From Cristatella mucedo (taxonomy: Eukaryota > Bryozoa > Phylactolaemata > Cristatellidae): 64,000 nt of DNA. Below, one piece after another: positions 1 to 14,200 of this stretch (its first letter is position 1; each line of letters opens with the position of its first letter). The translations under genes and the position numbers were made by a program. A model generated the notes under the pieces. It saw nothing but the letters and a program-made list of their open reading frames with translations. It searched no databases and had not been told where the DNA came from. The stretch spans positions 221,501-285,500 of the forward strand of contig WPIO01000029.1 of the NCBI GenBank assembly GCA_009760855.2. Direction: 5' to 3'.

Positions 1-849
1 TATGATCCTCAAGCAGTCATGCTCAGAGGTAGCTTTGCCGTTCAGCTAAAACTCACTTTAACCTTCAGTTAAAGTGAGTCGGCAGGGCTCTGCATTACAA
101 GTGCATTATTGCAGTGGCTACACTTGGTTTTTTCTGTGTTCAATTTACCTGTATATCGCATGAAAATCATTCTACTGTCATTGTACTGACAGCATTAGTT
201 GGGCCCTTGGAGGAAGGTACCACCGTCTGCACCCAGCTTTGCTCTGTCCCAGCAGATATCAACCAAATTAGCTTAAGATTCACTGGAGAAATGGTTAAAT
301 AGCCTGCCTGACAATTAAGGCTCTCGGGTGGAAAATTAAACATCAGGTGGAAAGCCTGTGGCAACTGTGGAACCCCATAAGTTCAGGTGGGCACTAGCTT
401 GCTACCTGGGGAGAGATAGCACGCTGTGGTTGCAGGTCACGTGACACACCATCCCGGGCTTCCGTGCACGCTGTTCTCACAAACTATCAACTAATTAAGA
501 AAACAACTTCCAGCAAAGAATAAATTGAATGAAGCTTGCAAGTGGTCCGTGCGAAGTATCGCTGCTCAATTTTGCTTCGTTATTAATAAAAGAAGCAAAA
601 CCTTCATGTAAGCATGTAAGTTCAAAAAGCTCGCATGAGGTTATACATTAATTGTGGTAAGTGCAGCTGATTCAACAACCTTATTTGTATCTACTAATTA
701 AAGCAAGACAGTCTGTCCATCACGTGGCAAGATGGTGCACTTCTGTCACACAGCAAGATGGCAAAGCATTGTCCTCCATGTCGGAACTACTGTGACTCAG
801 CTAACCAAATCCCCTGGCAGTGAGCTCTCTTAACAGAAGAGTCTTGTCA
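1..849. other. No gene recognised
   Basis: AT-rich sequence without a convincing exon. It presumably lies 5' of, or in an intron of, the CNTNAP gene. Confidence 0.5.
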
Positions 850-1930
850 ATCAGATCCCTCCCAGCCTTCGAGCACCTCGAATTCTCTCAACTTGCTGCA
901 TGTATTGATGACATCCACACACAGATGGTAGCAAGTTTTCTATAACTAAACGATGATAAAACTAACTTCCTAGTTATGGGCAAACACAGTCTGATTTAGA
1001 AATTGGAAAGGCTGATGATCAAAATTGGCTCTGCCAGCATATCTCCTGTTGACTCAGCTCCAAATCTATGTGTCATGTTCCAAAATGACCTCTCGTTAGA
1101 CGACCACATCAGCTCCACAGTCAAGTCTGCCTACTTTCAGCTACATAACATTGCTAAAATTCGGGCTTGTTTAAATAAGGATACCACGTCTAAGGTGTTC
1201 CATACATTTGTGACATCCCGTCTTGACTTCTGTAACTCACTGCTTGCTGGCCTACCGGCATGTGCAATCAGGCTCTTACATCTGGTGCAAAACTCTGCAG
1301 CTAGGCTTGTCTGTCGTGAGCATCACAGTTGCCACATCACACCGCTTCTCGCCGACCTGCACTGGCTACCAGTCAAGCAATGGATTGACTTCAAGGTTGT
1401 GTCGCTCACTTTTAGGTCACTTCATTCTTTGGCTCCAGCCTATCTCTCCGATATACTCCCCCATCAGGCCAAGCATCGCACCACCTGCTTTTTGGAATCC
1501 AACAGTCTAGAAATACCTCTTACAAACCTCAAATCCGTTGGAGACCGTGCCTTTAGTTCGTATGCTCCCAAAGCCTGGAACTCCCTCCCGACCTGCGTCA
1601 GAACATCCCCGACTTGACCACATTTAAAAAGAACTTAAAAGCACACCTATTTAGGACAGCATTTAGTAGGTCCTTGTGATTCGTCCTTTATGTGCTTATG
1701 TATGCATGCTGACACTGTAAATGCTGCCACTGATCACATTTGCATGCTGACCATGTGCATGTCACCCCTAACCATGTTATTTATGTTTGTTTATCAAGCA
1801 TGATTTTACTTACCATTCAATTGCATTTCCCTTTGCAGGAAATGTAAAGCGCCTAGAAAGAGATTGAGTTCTCTGAGGGCGCTTTATCAAGTTCGTTTTT
1901 GTTACTATTATTATTATTATTATTATTGTC
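850..1930 (+). mobile_element. L2/CR1-like LINE, 3' part, 5'-truncated
   Basis: The frame at 1003-1617 encodes the C-terminal part of a non-LTR reverse transcriptase: [42 protein letters not shown] and FSSYAPKAWNSLPT. A complete 3' tail follows, with the stem-loop at 1846-1885 and TTA repeats at 1906-1925. No endonuclease or RT catalytic part is present. Confidence 0.85.
1846..1885 (+). repeat. LINE 3' stem-loop, best-preserved copy
   Basis: AAAGCGCC (1846-1853) pairs with GGCGCTTT (1878-1885). Inside, AGAGA faces TCTCT, giving a second short stem. TTA repeats follow. Such 3' hairpins are the template-recognition site of stringent L2-type reverse transcriptases. Confidence 0.75.
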
Positions 1931-1964
1931 AATAATCACCACCTATTGCAATAGCCTATTTAAA

Positions 1965-2045
1965 AAAATCGCCCAGTGTAGGGCTCGAGTCCACGACCTG
2001 GGTCTTAAAGAGCACGCATGTTGCCCTGGGCTGGGCTAAGATGCA
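1965..2045 (-). mobile_element. SINE family A, head fragment
   Basis: It reads cgcccagtgtagggctcgag and ccacgacctgggtcttaaag, the reversed B-box end of family A. Confidence 0.5.
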
Positions 2046-2229
2046 GGAGAAACGTTATCGTCACCACCACCATGTTCCAGCTTCATCATCACCATGACTA
2101 TTAGCGACTTGCCACTCGCCCTGTCTTTAAGCTGCTGGTTGGTCGGAGGAAGCCTTGATCTTTGCTGGTGTTGTATGCTTCACCCAAAGAGCCATTGAAT
2201 GTGATTCAGGTCTTAAGATTGTATATATG

Positions 2230-2395
2230 GATCTATATAAAATTCATTTGTATAGCACTCTAAGAGAACCCAATCTCTATTCGGGCTCTTCATATATGCC
2301 ACAGGGCTCGAGCCCATGACCTCGGTCATTAAATGCGCTCATCTTGACCTTGGTCGAGGTGCGAGTGTTAACCGCTGGGCCAAACCAGTGCAGCA
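2230..2395 (-). mobile_element. SINE family B (tRNA-like head + LINE hairpin tail)
   Basis: Read on the - strand it starts CTGGTTTGGCCCAGCGGTTA (A-box like), carries GGTCATGGGCTCGAGCCC (B-box like), and then AGAGATTGGGTTCTCTTAGA, the inner part of the LINE hairpin. It ends GTGCTATACAAATGAAT. Confidence 0.7.
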
Positions 2396-2399
2396 CTCG

Positions 2400-4929
2400 G
2401 CCACTCCCTGAGCGGAATGACCTTAAACTGAATTCATTGGTGTAGCAGGGGGAAAAACTACTGAACTCCCTTAGCCACATGTGTAGGCTCATTGTCCTGC
2501 TTGAAAAGAAAATTATCGCATGTTCTATATGGTGACAGATTTCTGTCTACAGAGGCAATTAGATTATCTTTGAAACCTTCATTGAAGCAATTACCCTCGT
2601 GCTAGAAACATTTTCAGCTACCGAAAGTAGTGAATATGCTCGAATCTCTCCATTTGATTTTGCTCTAGTCCAAGTAGGGCAATTGTGATATCGTCCCAGC
2701 CTACTACAAACGAGCCACTGTATGCCTGATTTGCTGAACTGGCTTTTTTTTTGCATTTCGAGCAAACTTACCTCGGTCATCCACTAGTCGACTCCTGATC
2801 GTATCCCTACCTGCTAGCTTCCCAGAAGCAGCATGCAGGCTTTGAGCATGAACCCTCGCAGACATGAAATTATTATGCCTAAAGATTGATTCGTTGTAAG
2901 TCCGTCCTAGCAGGAATAGTGAATTGTAGGCAGCCGGGTCTGTTTGCATTATCGATGATGCTGGTTGTAGGCATGCCCTTCAGAATGTACCTCCCCTAAG
3001 TCGCACACATTCAAAATTGTTTAGCGATTTCAATTTTACCAAAGGCTGTACGATGAAAAGCCCACCTTTTCCCTTCTTAGAGGCAATCGTTGTAGGTAGT
3101 ATTAGGTATGCCGGTTGACAATATCACGTGTCTAGGAAATGAGCTTGGCCAGTACATTGTTATTGTCATACTACTGTGCACGTCCGAGTATTCCTGCAAA
3201 CGAGCGATGTGGTCGTTTCAAGGAACTGTAAAATGGGTAAATCCGCCTTTTTGAAATTTCATGTCAATGGTCAAAGATGCTGTGTCTCCTTATTTTCTAT
3301 TGTATAAACTGGTTAATGAAATTGCCATCGTCAAAGGCATTGTGCTATTAGGCTGCATTCGCTTGTTGTGCTTCGTTCTAACGTTTCACAGTCAACTGCC
3401 TAAGGGGTCCCCAATATTTTTGCACCTGATTGTATATGGACACTAAATCTCTAAAGCTTAACTACAGGAACACCAACGCAGTAGTTATGGGCAAGCCTAA
3501 TGTCAAGCTGAAGTTTGAAGATCTCACTCTTAAGGGAGAATGTCAAGAAAATATTGATAAAATGTGCGACAATCGAGTGTTTGTTCAGGGTACCTTTCAA
3601 AAAGGCAGTATGTTAGAACTGGGATCGGAAGTTCTGACGACTTTCACATGAATGAGAAAATGGTTTATGCAAACCACGTTTAACTCGGATGTAAAACGGA
3701 GGCAACATATCTACAAATAACAAATTTCCTGTCAGCTTTATATGCAACTTGTATCCCAACTTCTCGAACCTTGGTAGATCGCGATACATGCCTGAAGCTT
3801 GTGGAGGTGAATTCTTGTGACTTTTATACAGCCTCCTTTCCAGTGTAGGTTTATACCTTGTAAAGTCCATGACTCCGCTAATACATTACTTATCAGAGTG
3901 GAGTTCGGAATGCGAGTTCAGCTCTGCTTGGTTAACTGAGGCAAGAATAATTTCTGATTTCGCTTCACTGCATTTTGCTGTATATGTCATCAGACGTCCC
4001 GGAGCTTTACTTTTCGTAATCATGGATATGTAGAGCAATATGATTTATCGTCGTTTAGTTTAAGGAAATTTGCCGACAGTCACTTCAACAGATTTCGATG
4101 GTTTAATTGAAGCCACTGTTTCAAGCTGGTGGTTTTAGTAAAGAGCATTCCTGAGTAGCGAATTTAGAACATTAGCAAGGGTTAAGTCACGACGTCGAAC
4201 AATCTCTAAGTTGACTGGCTTGCACTGAGTCGTGGGATGATTTGGTAGGATCTAACAATGTCCAAGGTGTGCTGTTTGCATGATACAGAATATGGCCACC
4301 GACGTGTTTCAAACCGGTTAGAAGTCAGAGTAAAGAGTCTGATTTAGAGACCTCATTTCTATGGTAACAAAAGAGCCCCATCGGTTTCACTCTGCAGCAG
4401 GCAATAGGGAATTGCCAGCTGTATGACTCAAATCCACCACCTAGGTCCTAAGGTGTAAGCATCTCAACCGAATGGCTAAACCCTGGTCTTAGTCCAACCG
4501 AATGTCGCCAAGGTGTGAGAGTGTATCAGACTCACTAGGTTCTTCAACGTGAACGTTCAAATCCCTGTAAATCAACAACCGATTGTACTGTGTGATACAC
4601 GGAAGATTTCGTTGAGCAAGCTCGAGAGGCAAGGTCTTAGCCGAAGACCAGATAGATACCGATTCAAACGAAGACCCTTGCAAAATGCAATAAGCTTTGC
4701 AGCCAAATGAGTCTCGAACTGCATCCAGACTCTCAAATCGAAATCGGAAATTATTCGGTTTGCCTGTGCTATCTCCTCGTGTGCTCTCTGAGTTCGGGTG
4801 GAGGGAGGTCTGGACTTATTCAGCGACGCAAAATTTTCGGTGTATCGACGTGGCGTACATGCTGTGCTGTGCACATTGTGAGCTCTTGTATTTTCCTTTT
4901 TGTAGTTCCTTTTGCAATAATAATAATGC
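2400..4929. other. No gene recognised; old repeat traces
   Basis: It contains the LINE scrap at 3465 and a decayed family A-like stretch at about 4370-4490 (ggcaatagggaattgccagc, caaatccaccacctaggtcc). I searched for an upstream CNTNAP laminin-G exon and found none I could support. Confidence 0.5.
3465..3545 (+). mobile_element. Small LINE scrap
   Basis: The stretch gcagtagttatgggcaagcc...ctcactcttaagg corresponds to the LINE segment NVVVMGKPSV..KLE.LTLKIGS. It explains the 73-codon frame here, which is not a gene. Confidence 0.55.
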
Positions 4930-5010
4930 AATAATAATACAATAAATAATTAGTTAAAGCACCGTCAGAGAACTCAGATCTCTTTCTAGGCACTTGACAT
5001 TTGCAATGTG
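4930..5010 (-). repeat. Solo LINE/SINE tail
   Basis: AAT repeats, then agcaccgtcagagaactcagatctctttctaggcac: the 3' hairpin tail in reverse with no body attached. It lies 130 bases before the first CNTNAP exon found. Confidence 0.65.
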
Positions 5011-5139
5011 TTTTTAAGGCAGATTTTTTGTGCTGTGATGGTAACGTGCAATTCGCAGCTTGATGTCAGCCGAGATCCGTGCCAATGCTGATGAAAGCTT
5101 GAACTTCATCGAGACCTTACATCCTTGTGATTGTCTCAG

Positions 5140-5283
5140 CCATGTTTGACGTGCGTATAGGAGCTGGTGTTGACTACTCGGACGGCTACGTTGGTTGCAT
5201 GAGCTCACTGCAGAACAACGGTCAAATCTTAAACCTCTACGAGCAGGTCAGCAGTGGGGCATTTACCTATGGCCTGTCTCTCG
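5140..5283 (+). CDS. CNTNAP exon: end of laminin-G domain before the EGF module
   Basis: The acceptor is ttgtctcag and the donor is gtgagt. The exon is entered and left in phase 1. It encodes FDVRIGAGVDYSDGYVGC, the closing strands of a laminin-G fold, with the Cys that usually pairs with the first Cys of the next exon. The ATG at 5127 lies in the intron and is not the start. Confidence 0.9.
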
Positions 5284-8200
5284 GTGAGTCGGTGTGGCAT
5301 TTCTCACTCACGCTTTTTTACGGCTCGCTACCTTAGTTCGAACATCTTGTCTATGCACTGCCCTTTCATCTAGGATGCACTGGCAAATGTGACAGCAGTC
5401 CATGTCTGAACGGTGGCATCTGCCATGAATACTACTACATGTTCTACTGCGACTGCTCCTATACGCCTTTCAGAGGCCTGATCTGTGGACGAGGTAAAAT
5501 CTTGACTGTGTGCTCCTAGCACTGGCGGCTGACCGTTTGCTCGGAGCACTGGCGGCTTCAGCGGGAAATGACATCGAGCTTCGAGCGCTCGATCTCTCCG
5601 TGATGCTTAGCCATAGTCTGCAATCAGTGCTCCGTGTCCAAATTCAGCTGGTCTTATAAAGAAAATGGGGGGCGGGTGCATGGACTGCATTAAATTGTTT
5701 GCTGTGTGCATGTGGATAAAGACCAGCAAATACTTACTGTGCTTGCAGTTTGTGGTTGTTAGCTACAGAAAATGCATGCTGCAGATAATTTTTTTACTGG
5801 ACCCGTCAGGGTTAAGCAATTTAAATACCCACGATGTACAATTTAAATACCCACGATGTACCGAATGTGCATCTCGTTTTACGTGGGATTTGTGTCATCT
5901 TCCAAACCGTAGCATGCCTGCAGGCCCTGACTCAGGATTGGCTTGTTTACACATTTTCAGAAGTCGGTGTGTCCCTTTACGACACTCAGATGCTGATTTA
6001 TCGGATCCCAGTTGATGGTGGTATCGACACCGATTCGGAGAATATAACCATCGGATTTATCACCCGCAAGAAGCCGCAACTCCTGCTCCAGGTTGGAGAC
6101 CGGTATGGCGAAGCGACTCCACCAAACAACTATATCACCCTGGAAATTAATAACGAAGGTTTGCATTTGACAATTCTTGCATTTGACTCGTGCTTATACT
6201 CGTCGTGTCATTTAAGCCAAGGACTGCTTGTTCGTGGTTGCTAGGCGTGCACAAATGATGAGGCATGCACACCTGCACGCAGGCATTGCCCGGCTGCTCA
6301 CTATGAAAATGCACCACTCAGAATAGCAATGGCAAATTAATTATCGCACCAGCTTCCTCAATGCGCACTCACCTGGGTGGCTTTTACCAGTTATGTTTTT
6401 TCCGCGTATCTAACACAGGACGAAATTCTAATCGTGCAAGGCACTCTTTGGCGCTTAATACTAACTCATTTCCAGTGGTATTTAAACATCCTTAACAGTA
6501 TGGTAGGTCGGTTGTAGGACTTCCAGGTCGAAATCCTTCTATCGGCACCACATAAAGCTGTGCACAATGCGTAACAATATTTACCAAGCTCTGAAGTATA
6601 GACATCTGCGGTACCAAACTCTTAACTCGTTAAAAAGTAGACCTTCCTTGGTTCTTGATGATCGTCTATTCCCTGCTTAGCATCGATATCCCCAGCTTCT
6701 AAACCCTAGCAGGCACTGTCGTCTCCACAGCATTTGAAGCCGTTCAAAACATCGTCTGAGATGTAGATGGATTAGGAGTGCTTCTCAGTCACTTGAGCAG
6801 TTCAGCCTTGTGCAGTTTTAATCGGACGACTGTCAGCCGATCCACGATGGTAGCATCAGTCATGAAACTATGTTACGAGCCACTTTTTTTTCTTTCCGCC
6901 ATTATCTTGCTGATGCATAAATTGCTCTCCTTAAAGTCCTCTTCCTTCATGCACATGGACTCCCACTTCTGTTTTGAATTCTGGTCCCGGTGCCAGGAAT
7001 GAGGTGCAGCTACCTGATGCCGATACAGTAACATGAGCCCCAATCAATGATTATGCAGTGTGGGTGCAAGCATTCTTGAGCATGCTGCAAGCATTCTTCG
7101 TGGGACTCATTGCATTTACTTTGGCTGACCTAGATGCGATTTTTGCTGTTTTCAAAGAGCTGAAGTGTGCTCTTGTTGTCATTTCAACAGAGTGCTGGTC
7201 TTTGACCTTCCATTGGCACTTAGCACTGCTCAGTCTGTTTGCTTCACACCGTTTTTTTAGCCGCAGGCCAAACTGGCAAGTTGACGATTTACATTTTACC
7301 GCTTTGCCATTCCGAGGTTGTGTCTGCTAGAGTAGTGCCACGCCAGCCTTCTTAGGAGAGCGTGCAATTCTCGTCTGCGTGAGGTCCTCGGGTTGCGACT
7401 TGATATGTTTGGGCTGTAGGCGGTGTGGGTTTGATGCGAACCTCTCCTACCGAACGTAGCCAGGTAAAAACTCATGCTGCCTTCACTCATCCCAAGCGGG
7501 ACCGACTGCAAACTGTTTGTTGAAAGCCAAGTTTATGAATTGCTTGCAACATTTCCTTATCTAGTTCGTCTTGCTCTCTGTCTGCAAAATTGTAGTACAT
7601 TGGCGCTAGAAATGCCAGCAACCGGCTGAGACGCCAGATTCGGAAATGTCGAGAGCCGGGCACATCGTGGGAAGCTCCAAAATTTGCTTGTGCACAAACA
7701 TGTTCATATTTATCTTCTATGAGGCGCTATTCTTAAAATGTGACCGGAATGTAAAATGGCAGTTGTTTCGGGGATGAGTTCGATTTTATGCACACTCCTA
7801 GATCAATCAAAACTGCTGATGGAGTCGCATTATCACATGTTTGCCCTTCAATTTCAAGCCGTTTGCAGTCCCCTCGAAGCAGTCTTTCGAATCTATTGTT
7901 TTGAGTTCATCCGACAACAACCTACCAATGGTAGCAGTAGTCTGTCTCCCCCTTCCAGGTACCAAGTCCTGCTTTATCTTAGATCACGCTGATCTCATTT
8001 GGATTCAGTATGCAAGAAATTGATCATTCTTCGTTATGGGTGATGTTAGCATTCATTTTGATAACTTATCTGGCGCCTTCAGCACTGAATTTCATGCCTG
8101 ACACTCATTATCTTTTGTGGCTCATGTGCATGGCCCGACTCACATCAATGATCACACACTCGACCAAATTTTCTCGCATGACTAAATGCTATCATCACAA

Positions 8201-11200
8201 ATTATTACCAAATTCTGCATATCTGACTACGTGCAGATCTTATTCATTCAACAGTGTGTGCCCTCCTCTGCATCCAAAGTCACCTGTGAATCGAGAAGCC
8301 TTAAGACCCTAGACATCGATTCTGTCCACGCGAGAATATCTTCCTTGCCCCTGCTACTCAATCCCCCTTCTGACCTGTCATCATTGGTATAATGCTACAA
8401 CACGACACTAGCTGCCATGCTCGACGAGTTTTCAATTCTGACCAAGCACACTTTGCGCTCTCGCCCTGACGGCCCATGGTTTACTGATATTAAGCTAGTT
8501 AGGTCTACGAAGCGGGAGCTTAAAAAAGCATGCAAAGGATCAGGACTGGCTGTCATCGACAAGCATACGAGAACTACTTTAGATTCTACTAATCAATCAA
8601 AGCCCAAGTCTAACTTGTTTAAAAAAACGAAACATGTGTTGAATCACAGATGCACTATCCAAAAATGCTGATGTCTACGATCAGCCATCTCCTCAATCGC
8701 TCTCATGTTAGCACCTTACCTAGTGATCCTTGTGATGGTCTAGCTGATCGTTTCTTTAGCTTCTTTGTCAACAGAGTAGACAAGATCAGGGAGTCCATCC
8801 CTAGGGTGGCAGCATCCCCTTTGGAATCATGTCCTGCAACTCCACGCAGCACCTCAGTGTCCACATTCAAGGAGGCCACGAGTGACCTCATCGTGAAGTT
8901 CATATCCATAGATCTGCTGCTGCCATGCATAACATCATAAATAGGTCATTAGCCCCATGTCATGTCCTATAATCTTTTAAAAGGCTGTCGTTGGGCCACG
9001 ACTCAGGAAAGCAAGACTAGACCAAGAGAACTTGAGCAACTCCCTCCCAGTCTTCCTTCTACCGTTCCTATCAAAGACATTTGAACCAGTCGTAGCAGAC
9101 CAGCTGAACTCTTGTATTGAAACCTCAAACCTAGCAAGTAAATGGCAGGCTGGTTTTTAGAGCTAATCACTCCACAGAGTCAGCATTGCTTCTGGTGTAA
9201 AACAACCTTCTTAGGAATGTAGACGTAGCTAGAGTCTCTCTGCATTTTTGCAGTAGTTTTGCCAGATCTTTCGGCAGCTTTTGATACTATCGATCGCCAA
9301 GTCCTCCAGCACCTCTCATCCCGTCTGGGCATCACTGGTACGGTACTGCAATGGTTCAGGTTCTATTTCAGTGGGAGGCTCCAGAGTACTGACGTGAACA
9401 GAGAGAGATCATCCGATGAACCACTGGAGTATGGGGTACCTCAGGCTTAGTGCTTGATCTGGTTTTTTCGTGGTTTTTCTCGCCCTCTTGACGATGTGAT
9501 TGCCAGGCACAGCATAGGCTTTCACTTCTATGCAGATGACACTCAGTTGTGCCTTTGCTTATTTCTCTCCCAGCCCTCCAGTACATCACGTTGTCTCAAC
9601 TCCCGTGGTGCATGTATTGATGACATCTACACATGAGTGGCAGCAAACTTTCTTAAATTGAATGATGAACCAACTTACTAGTTACGGGAAAACCAAGTGT
9701 GATTCAGAAACTGGAAAACCTAACACTCAAAATCGGCTCTGCTAGAATACCTTATGTTTAGTCGGCACGAAAAGTAGATGTCCTGTTCCAAAGTGACCTT
9801 TCATTAGACGACCACACTAACTCCACAGTAAAGTCTGCCTACTTTCAGCTAAATAACATTGCTAAAATACGCACTTGTTTAGACAGGGATGCCACCTCTA
9901 AATTGGTCCGTAAATTTGTGACATCCCGTCTCGACTTCTGTAAGTCACTGCTAGCTGGTTTACTGGCCTATGCATTCATGTGCTTACAGCTGGTAAAAAG
10001 CTGCCACGTCACACCACTTCTTGCTGACCTGTACTCACTCACAGTCAGGCAATGCATCGACTTTAAGGTTTTATCACTCACTTGTTGGTCCCTTTATTCT
10101 TTGGCTCCAGCCTACTTACCGTATCTACTCCCCCACCAGGTTAAGCACAGTACCACCTGCTTTTCTTAATCTAATCTTTTAGCCACACTTCGTATGTACC
10201 TCAAATCGTTTAGAGACCGTGCCTTTAGTTCGTATGCTCCCAAAGCCTGGAACTCACTTCTGACTGGCATCACTTCATCCCATGACTTGACGACATTCAA
10301 AAAGAAGCTAAAACACATCTATTTGTACCACAGCATTTCGTGGGCCCGTGTGGTTCGTTCGTTCTTTGTGTGCTTGTGCATACTGACACTGTGCGTGCTG
10401 TAACTAACCATGTTTGCATGCTGACCCTGTGTCACCTCTAACCATGTTAAGCTTATCGTCATTAAGCATGTTACCACTAACCGTTCGATCATGCTTTCTT
10501 TTTAGCGTATGTAAAATGCTTAAAAGGGGATTTAGTTCTCTGATGGCACTATTCAAATTTATTATTATTATTATTATGGAGCCAACCTTAACGGTAGACA
10601 CATAATGTGGAGATAGTTTTCGTTTATAGGCACCCACTTCATGGGGTTCTAGGCCGCGCCTAGCTTCAGGCATGTTGGAAATTCGCTTGTTCCGTGATGT
10701 GTAAATACCCAAGGACATGGTTGTAGACTTCTCAATTTGTGTAGTCACTAACCCTACACACAGCCTCATCACTTCTGACGGTTTTGACCTTTGGACTTGA
10801 ACAGCTGTAATCAGAGAGAATAATTACGTAAATTAAGCACACCAGACCAGATCTAGCCACTTATGATACGTTGCTGGCATCGCCTGGAGTAATTACCGCA
10901 ACATCCACTGCAATACCATACCCAGGCAGCTGTTGCATGTTGGTTCATTCTGGTTAGTGCCTTGTTAGTGCTGTTACTTTATTCGACTGTGGCTGTGATT
11001 TGGTTGCCAAACATTAGTAATCGTTTGCATCATCACATGCCGTGGCAGTGTGCTCTCGTCTTGGTTATTTATACCATTTGCATTTGGCTCATCGGGTGCA
11101 TACTGCATTGGCTATCTTGTTGCCTAATGCTCGAAGCCAAAGGGTGGAATGTGCAATGCGATTTCTTACTTCCAGGAGGCATCCGAGTGTCCTTCGTGTT

Positions 11201-14200
11201 GGCAGTTGATAGGTATCAGATCAACAGCAAATATTTGGCAGATAATGGCATAGATTTGACAAATGGTCAGCCTCACATTGTCCAGTTTACTCGTGCCAAT
11301 CGTGGCACTCTATTTACTCTTAAGGTATGCTTCGGCTTATCGAATTAAGAAAGCCACTTGAATGAATGCACTCCAGTTGAGTGGATCCATAAGTGTACTG
11401 GGATGTTTGTTTTTTTTAGATTGACGATTATCCTCCCACTGTGTCCGACTACTCGTCTGTATTTCCACAGGGTTCGGACACGAGGCTCGACAACGTTCAG
11501 TTTATTGTCATGGGAAGAAATTGTATGTTGGTCTCTGCTTTGGCGTTCTGTTTGATGCCGTTTTAGCACCCTTGCGTCCGAGGACTGTTCTGCTGCATTG
11601 CCGTGACCTTTTCCTTTGCCACTTTTTGCATGGTTACCTGAATACGCATCGACAGTGCCCCTTTAGATGGGCGGTTTTCTCATTGCTTTGTTTGCCATTT
11701 TCTTTCAAGATTTTAGTGGCTAGAGTAAAGGCTAGTTTCACAGCCTGTCTTGGGCGATCTCCAAGCAAATTGCTGCGACAGCGGACCTTCCTCCGTCAAT
11801 GTGCAAATTTACACTGCCAATGCATGTCCTTTGTACCGCCTACCGCTGCTGTATAGTGTAGCCCAGCCAGTCTTTAGCTGTGGCAGCTGTGTTGTTTGGG
11901 GTCCCGACAGAATAGTGGGTTATGCGTAAGCCTACTCGACGTGACCTGTGACCTTCATCGATACACTTACTTGCCATATTTTAGTTACGGGCAGTGGATC
12001 AGATATGAGCACGTTCGTGGGCTGCCTCTTCCGAGTGCAGTTTGATAATAACTGGCCACTGAAAAGAATATATCAAGACCCAAGGCCGGCCAACGTGATG
12101 GTGTTGCCGAGTTTCGACAGCATTCGTGAAGACAAGTGCGGCTTTGAGGAGATCTTGCCGCCACGCGAACCTGAAGAGGTGCGACCTACACTTGAGCCGC
12201 CTGCGACAGTAGCCACCGTCGAAGGGCAGCAAGCTCTGGCAGATCAGAATAGTGGCGTGAATTCGGCAATTATTGGAGGTGAGTAGCAATGCGTGTTTGA
12301 TCTGTTGGTTGCTTGTTTACAAGGCGACGAGCACGTGATCATCTGCGAATTTGTCGTTCTCCCATTTTAATTCGTGCTCGTGAATAATTTATTTGGTGCT
12401 GGTGTGAGATCTTTGGAATATTGGCACTAAAGCCCAAGCTATTGGCTATTGTGCACCGTTTTTTTGTTCTATTGCCTCAGGCTATGTGTAACGTGCATGC
12501 TCTTTACTGCCCCAGGTTGTGGGTTCGAGCTTATTGTCCACTGCTTGGTGTGATGATGGCTGTTAAGGCTGTTCTGCAGATACTCAAATTAGGCTGTTTT
12601 ATAATTGAGGCGGTTCAATCTGCTAATCTTTAACTTTACACTCAGGGCCTTCAGTATTTAAGCACCCGGGAGAGGCAATATTCCGATGCTGCTGGGGCTA
12701 CAAGCGGCTTAGCGACTCGGGAGTGACTTAGAAACAGTAACGATGGATCGCACCATGTAGAGACATAGGAATTGTAACGATTAATCGACCACTTTCAGGG
12801 CATAAAATTAGCCATTTTTAACAATCCCTGTGTTTTTGCTAATTCAATCCTAGAATAATAAGAATATAAAAACAATAATGCATTTGTATAGCACCCTCAA
12901 ATAATGTAATCTCTTTCTAGGCACTTTGCATCTACTGTAAAGGTAGCGTGATCAGCGGTTTAAGCAAAGGGAAGACACTCGTGTACGTGAAATGAGGGAT
13001 TTTTGTATCGGATATAGTCTGAAGTAAAATAGGAAGTGCTCCATGGCCAACATAGGCTGCCAGAATAAGACACCGAGCCGCCAGGATTGTCTCCTGCCGA
13101 TTGCTGCACTGTGCGATAGAAACTTCGGCTTGGCTAACCTAGCTTAGTCACTGGACGCCGCTACGGAGATCAAAAATAGCAAGTAAACGATGGGGCATCG
13201 ACTTGCAGAGCAGAAAATCTTTCGACGAGTGGTAATGGACTCCTGTGAATCTAGTGTTGCTTTGTTTTTTGGACAGACGAAAGCAAATTCTTAGCTAACA
13301 GCAAACATAAGGTTCGAGTAAGCCGACGAAAAGGTGAAGAATTCAGAGATGACTTTTGGCACTGCAGTAGCAGGATTATAGTTTGGGGTTCTTTTTCGGT
13401 GCAATTACTAGAGCACTGAATCACATTTCTGGCGCTATGAAACAGAGTGTTTGTATCGACTTGCTGCATGCAGAACATTTTTGTTCTGTGCGCTCGACGT
13501 TAGGTTGCAACTTTATTTATCTGAAAGATGTAGACCCCAGTTGTTTGTTGGTCAAATTACTGGTCTTCATAAATACTCATGGCCGTGCATATGACCTAGC
13601 AATTGAGTTTGTATCTTACTGTTTCTAACCAAGTTCGAATCATTTGGTGACCATGCCGTTATTTAAAGTGATCTAGCCTGGAGCCCCTACTGTCTGGGAA
13701 CACGACACTTCTCGACAAAACATGCCCAGCTAAGCTTAAAACCGCTTATTCCTCAGAGGATTAGCTTTATTTCCTCGGACGATCGTGGGTTTCTGTGCAC
13801 TTTAATTGTGAACATAATTAATATTATTCAATCGATATGCTCCTTTTTCTGCGTATCGGAAGGGCTGAGAAAGAGATTATGTTCTCTTACATGCCATACT
13901 GTTCAGATGCAGTGTACTTTTATTATTATTATTCAAATTACATGTCTGGTGGACCTTTTTCATTTCAGTGCTTCTGGGCGTAGTTGCAGTCATCCTCATC
14001 GTGATCGTTGCCGTATTCATATGGAAGTGCAGGAGGGAACGTGAGAAGAACTACGAGTACGAGGATGACGAGGACGAGGACAACCTGGAATTAGAAGATA
14101 TCCAGCAACCCATGCTGTCAAGCGATTATTATGCCACGCCTGGCAGCTCAAGCCGTCAGTATGCTGGTACGCCTGCCGGTAGCCGTCACTCCAGTGCTGC

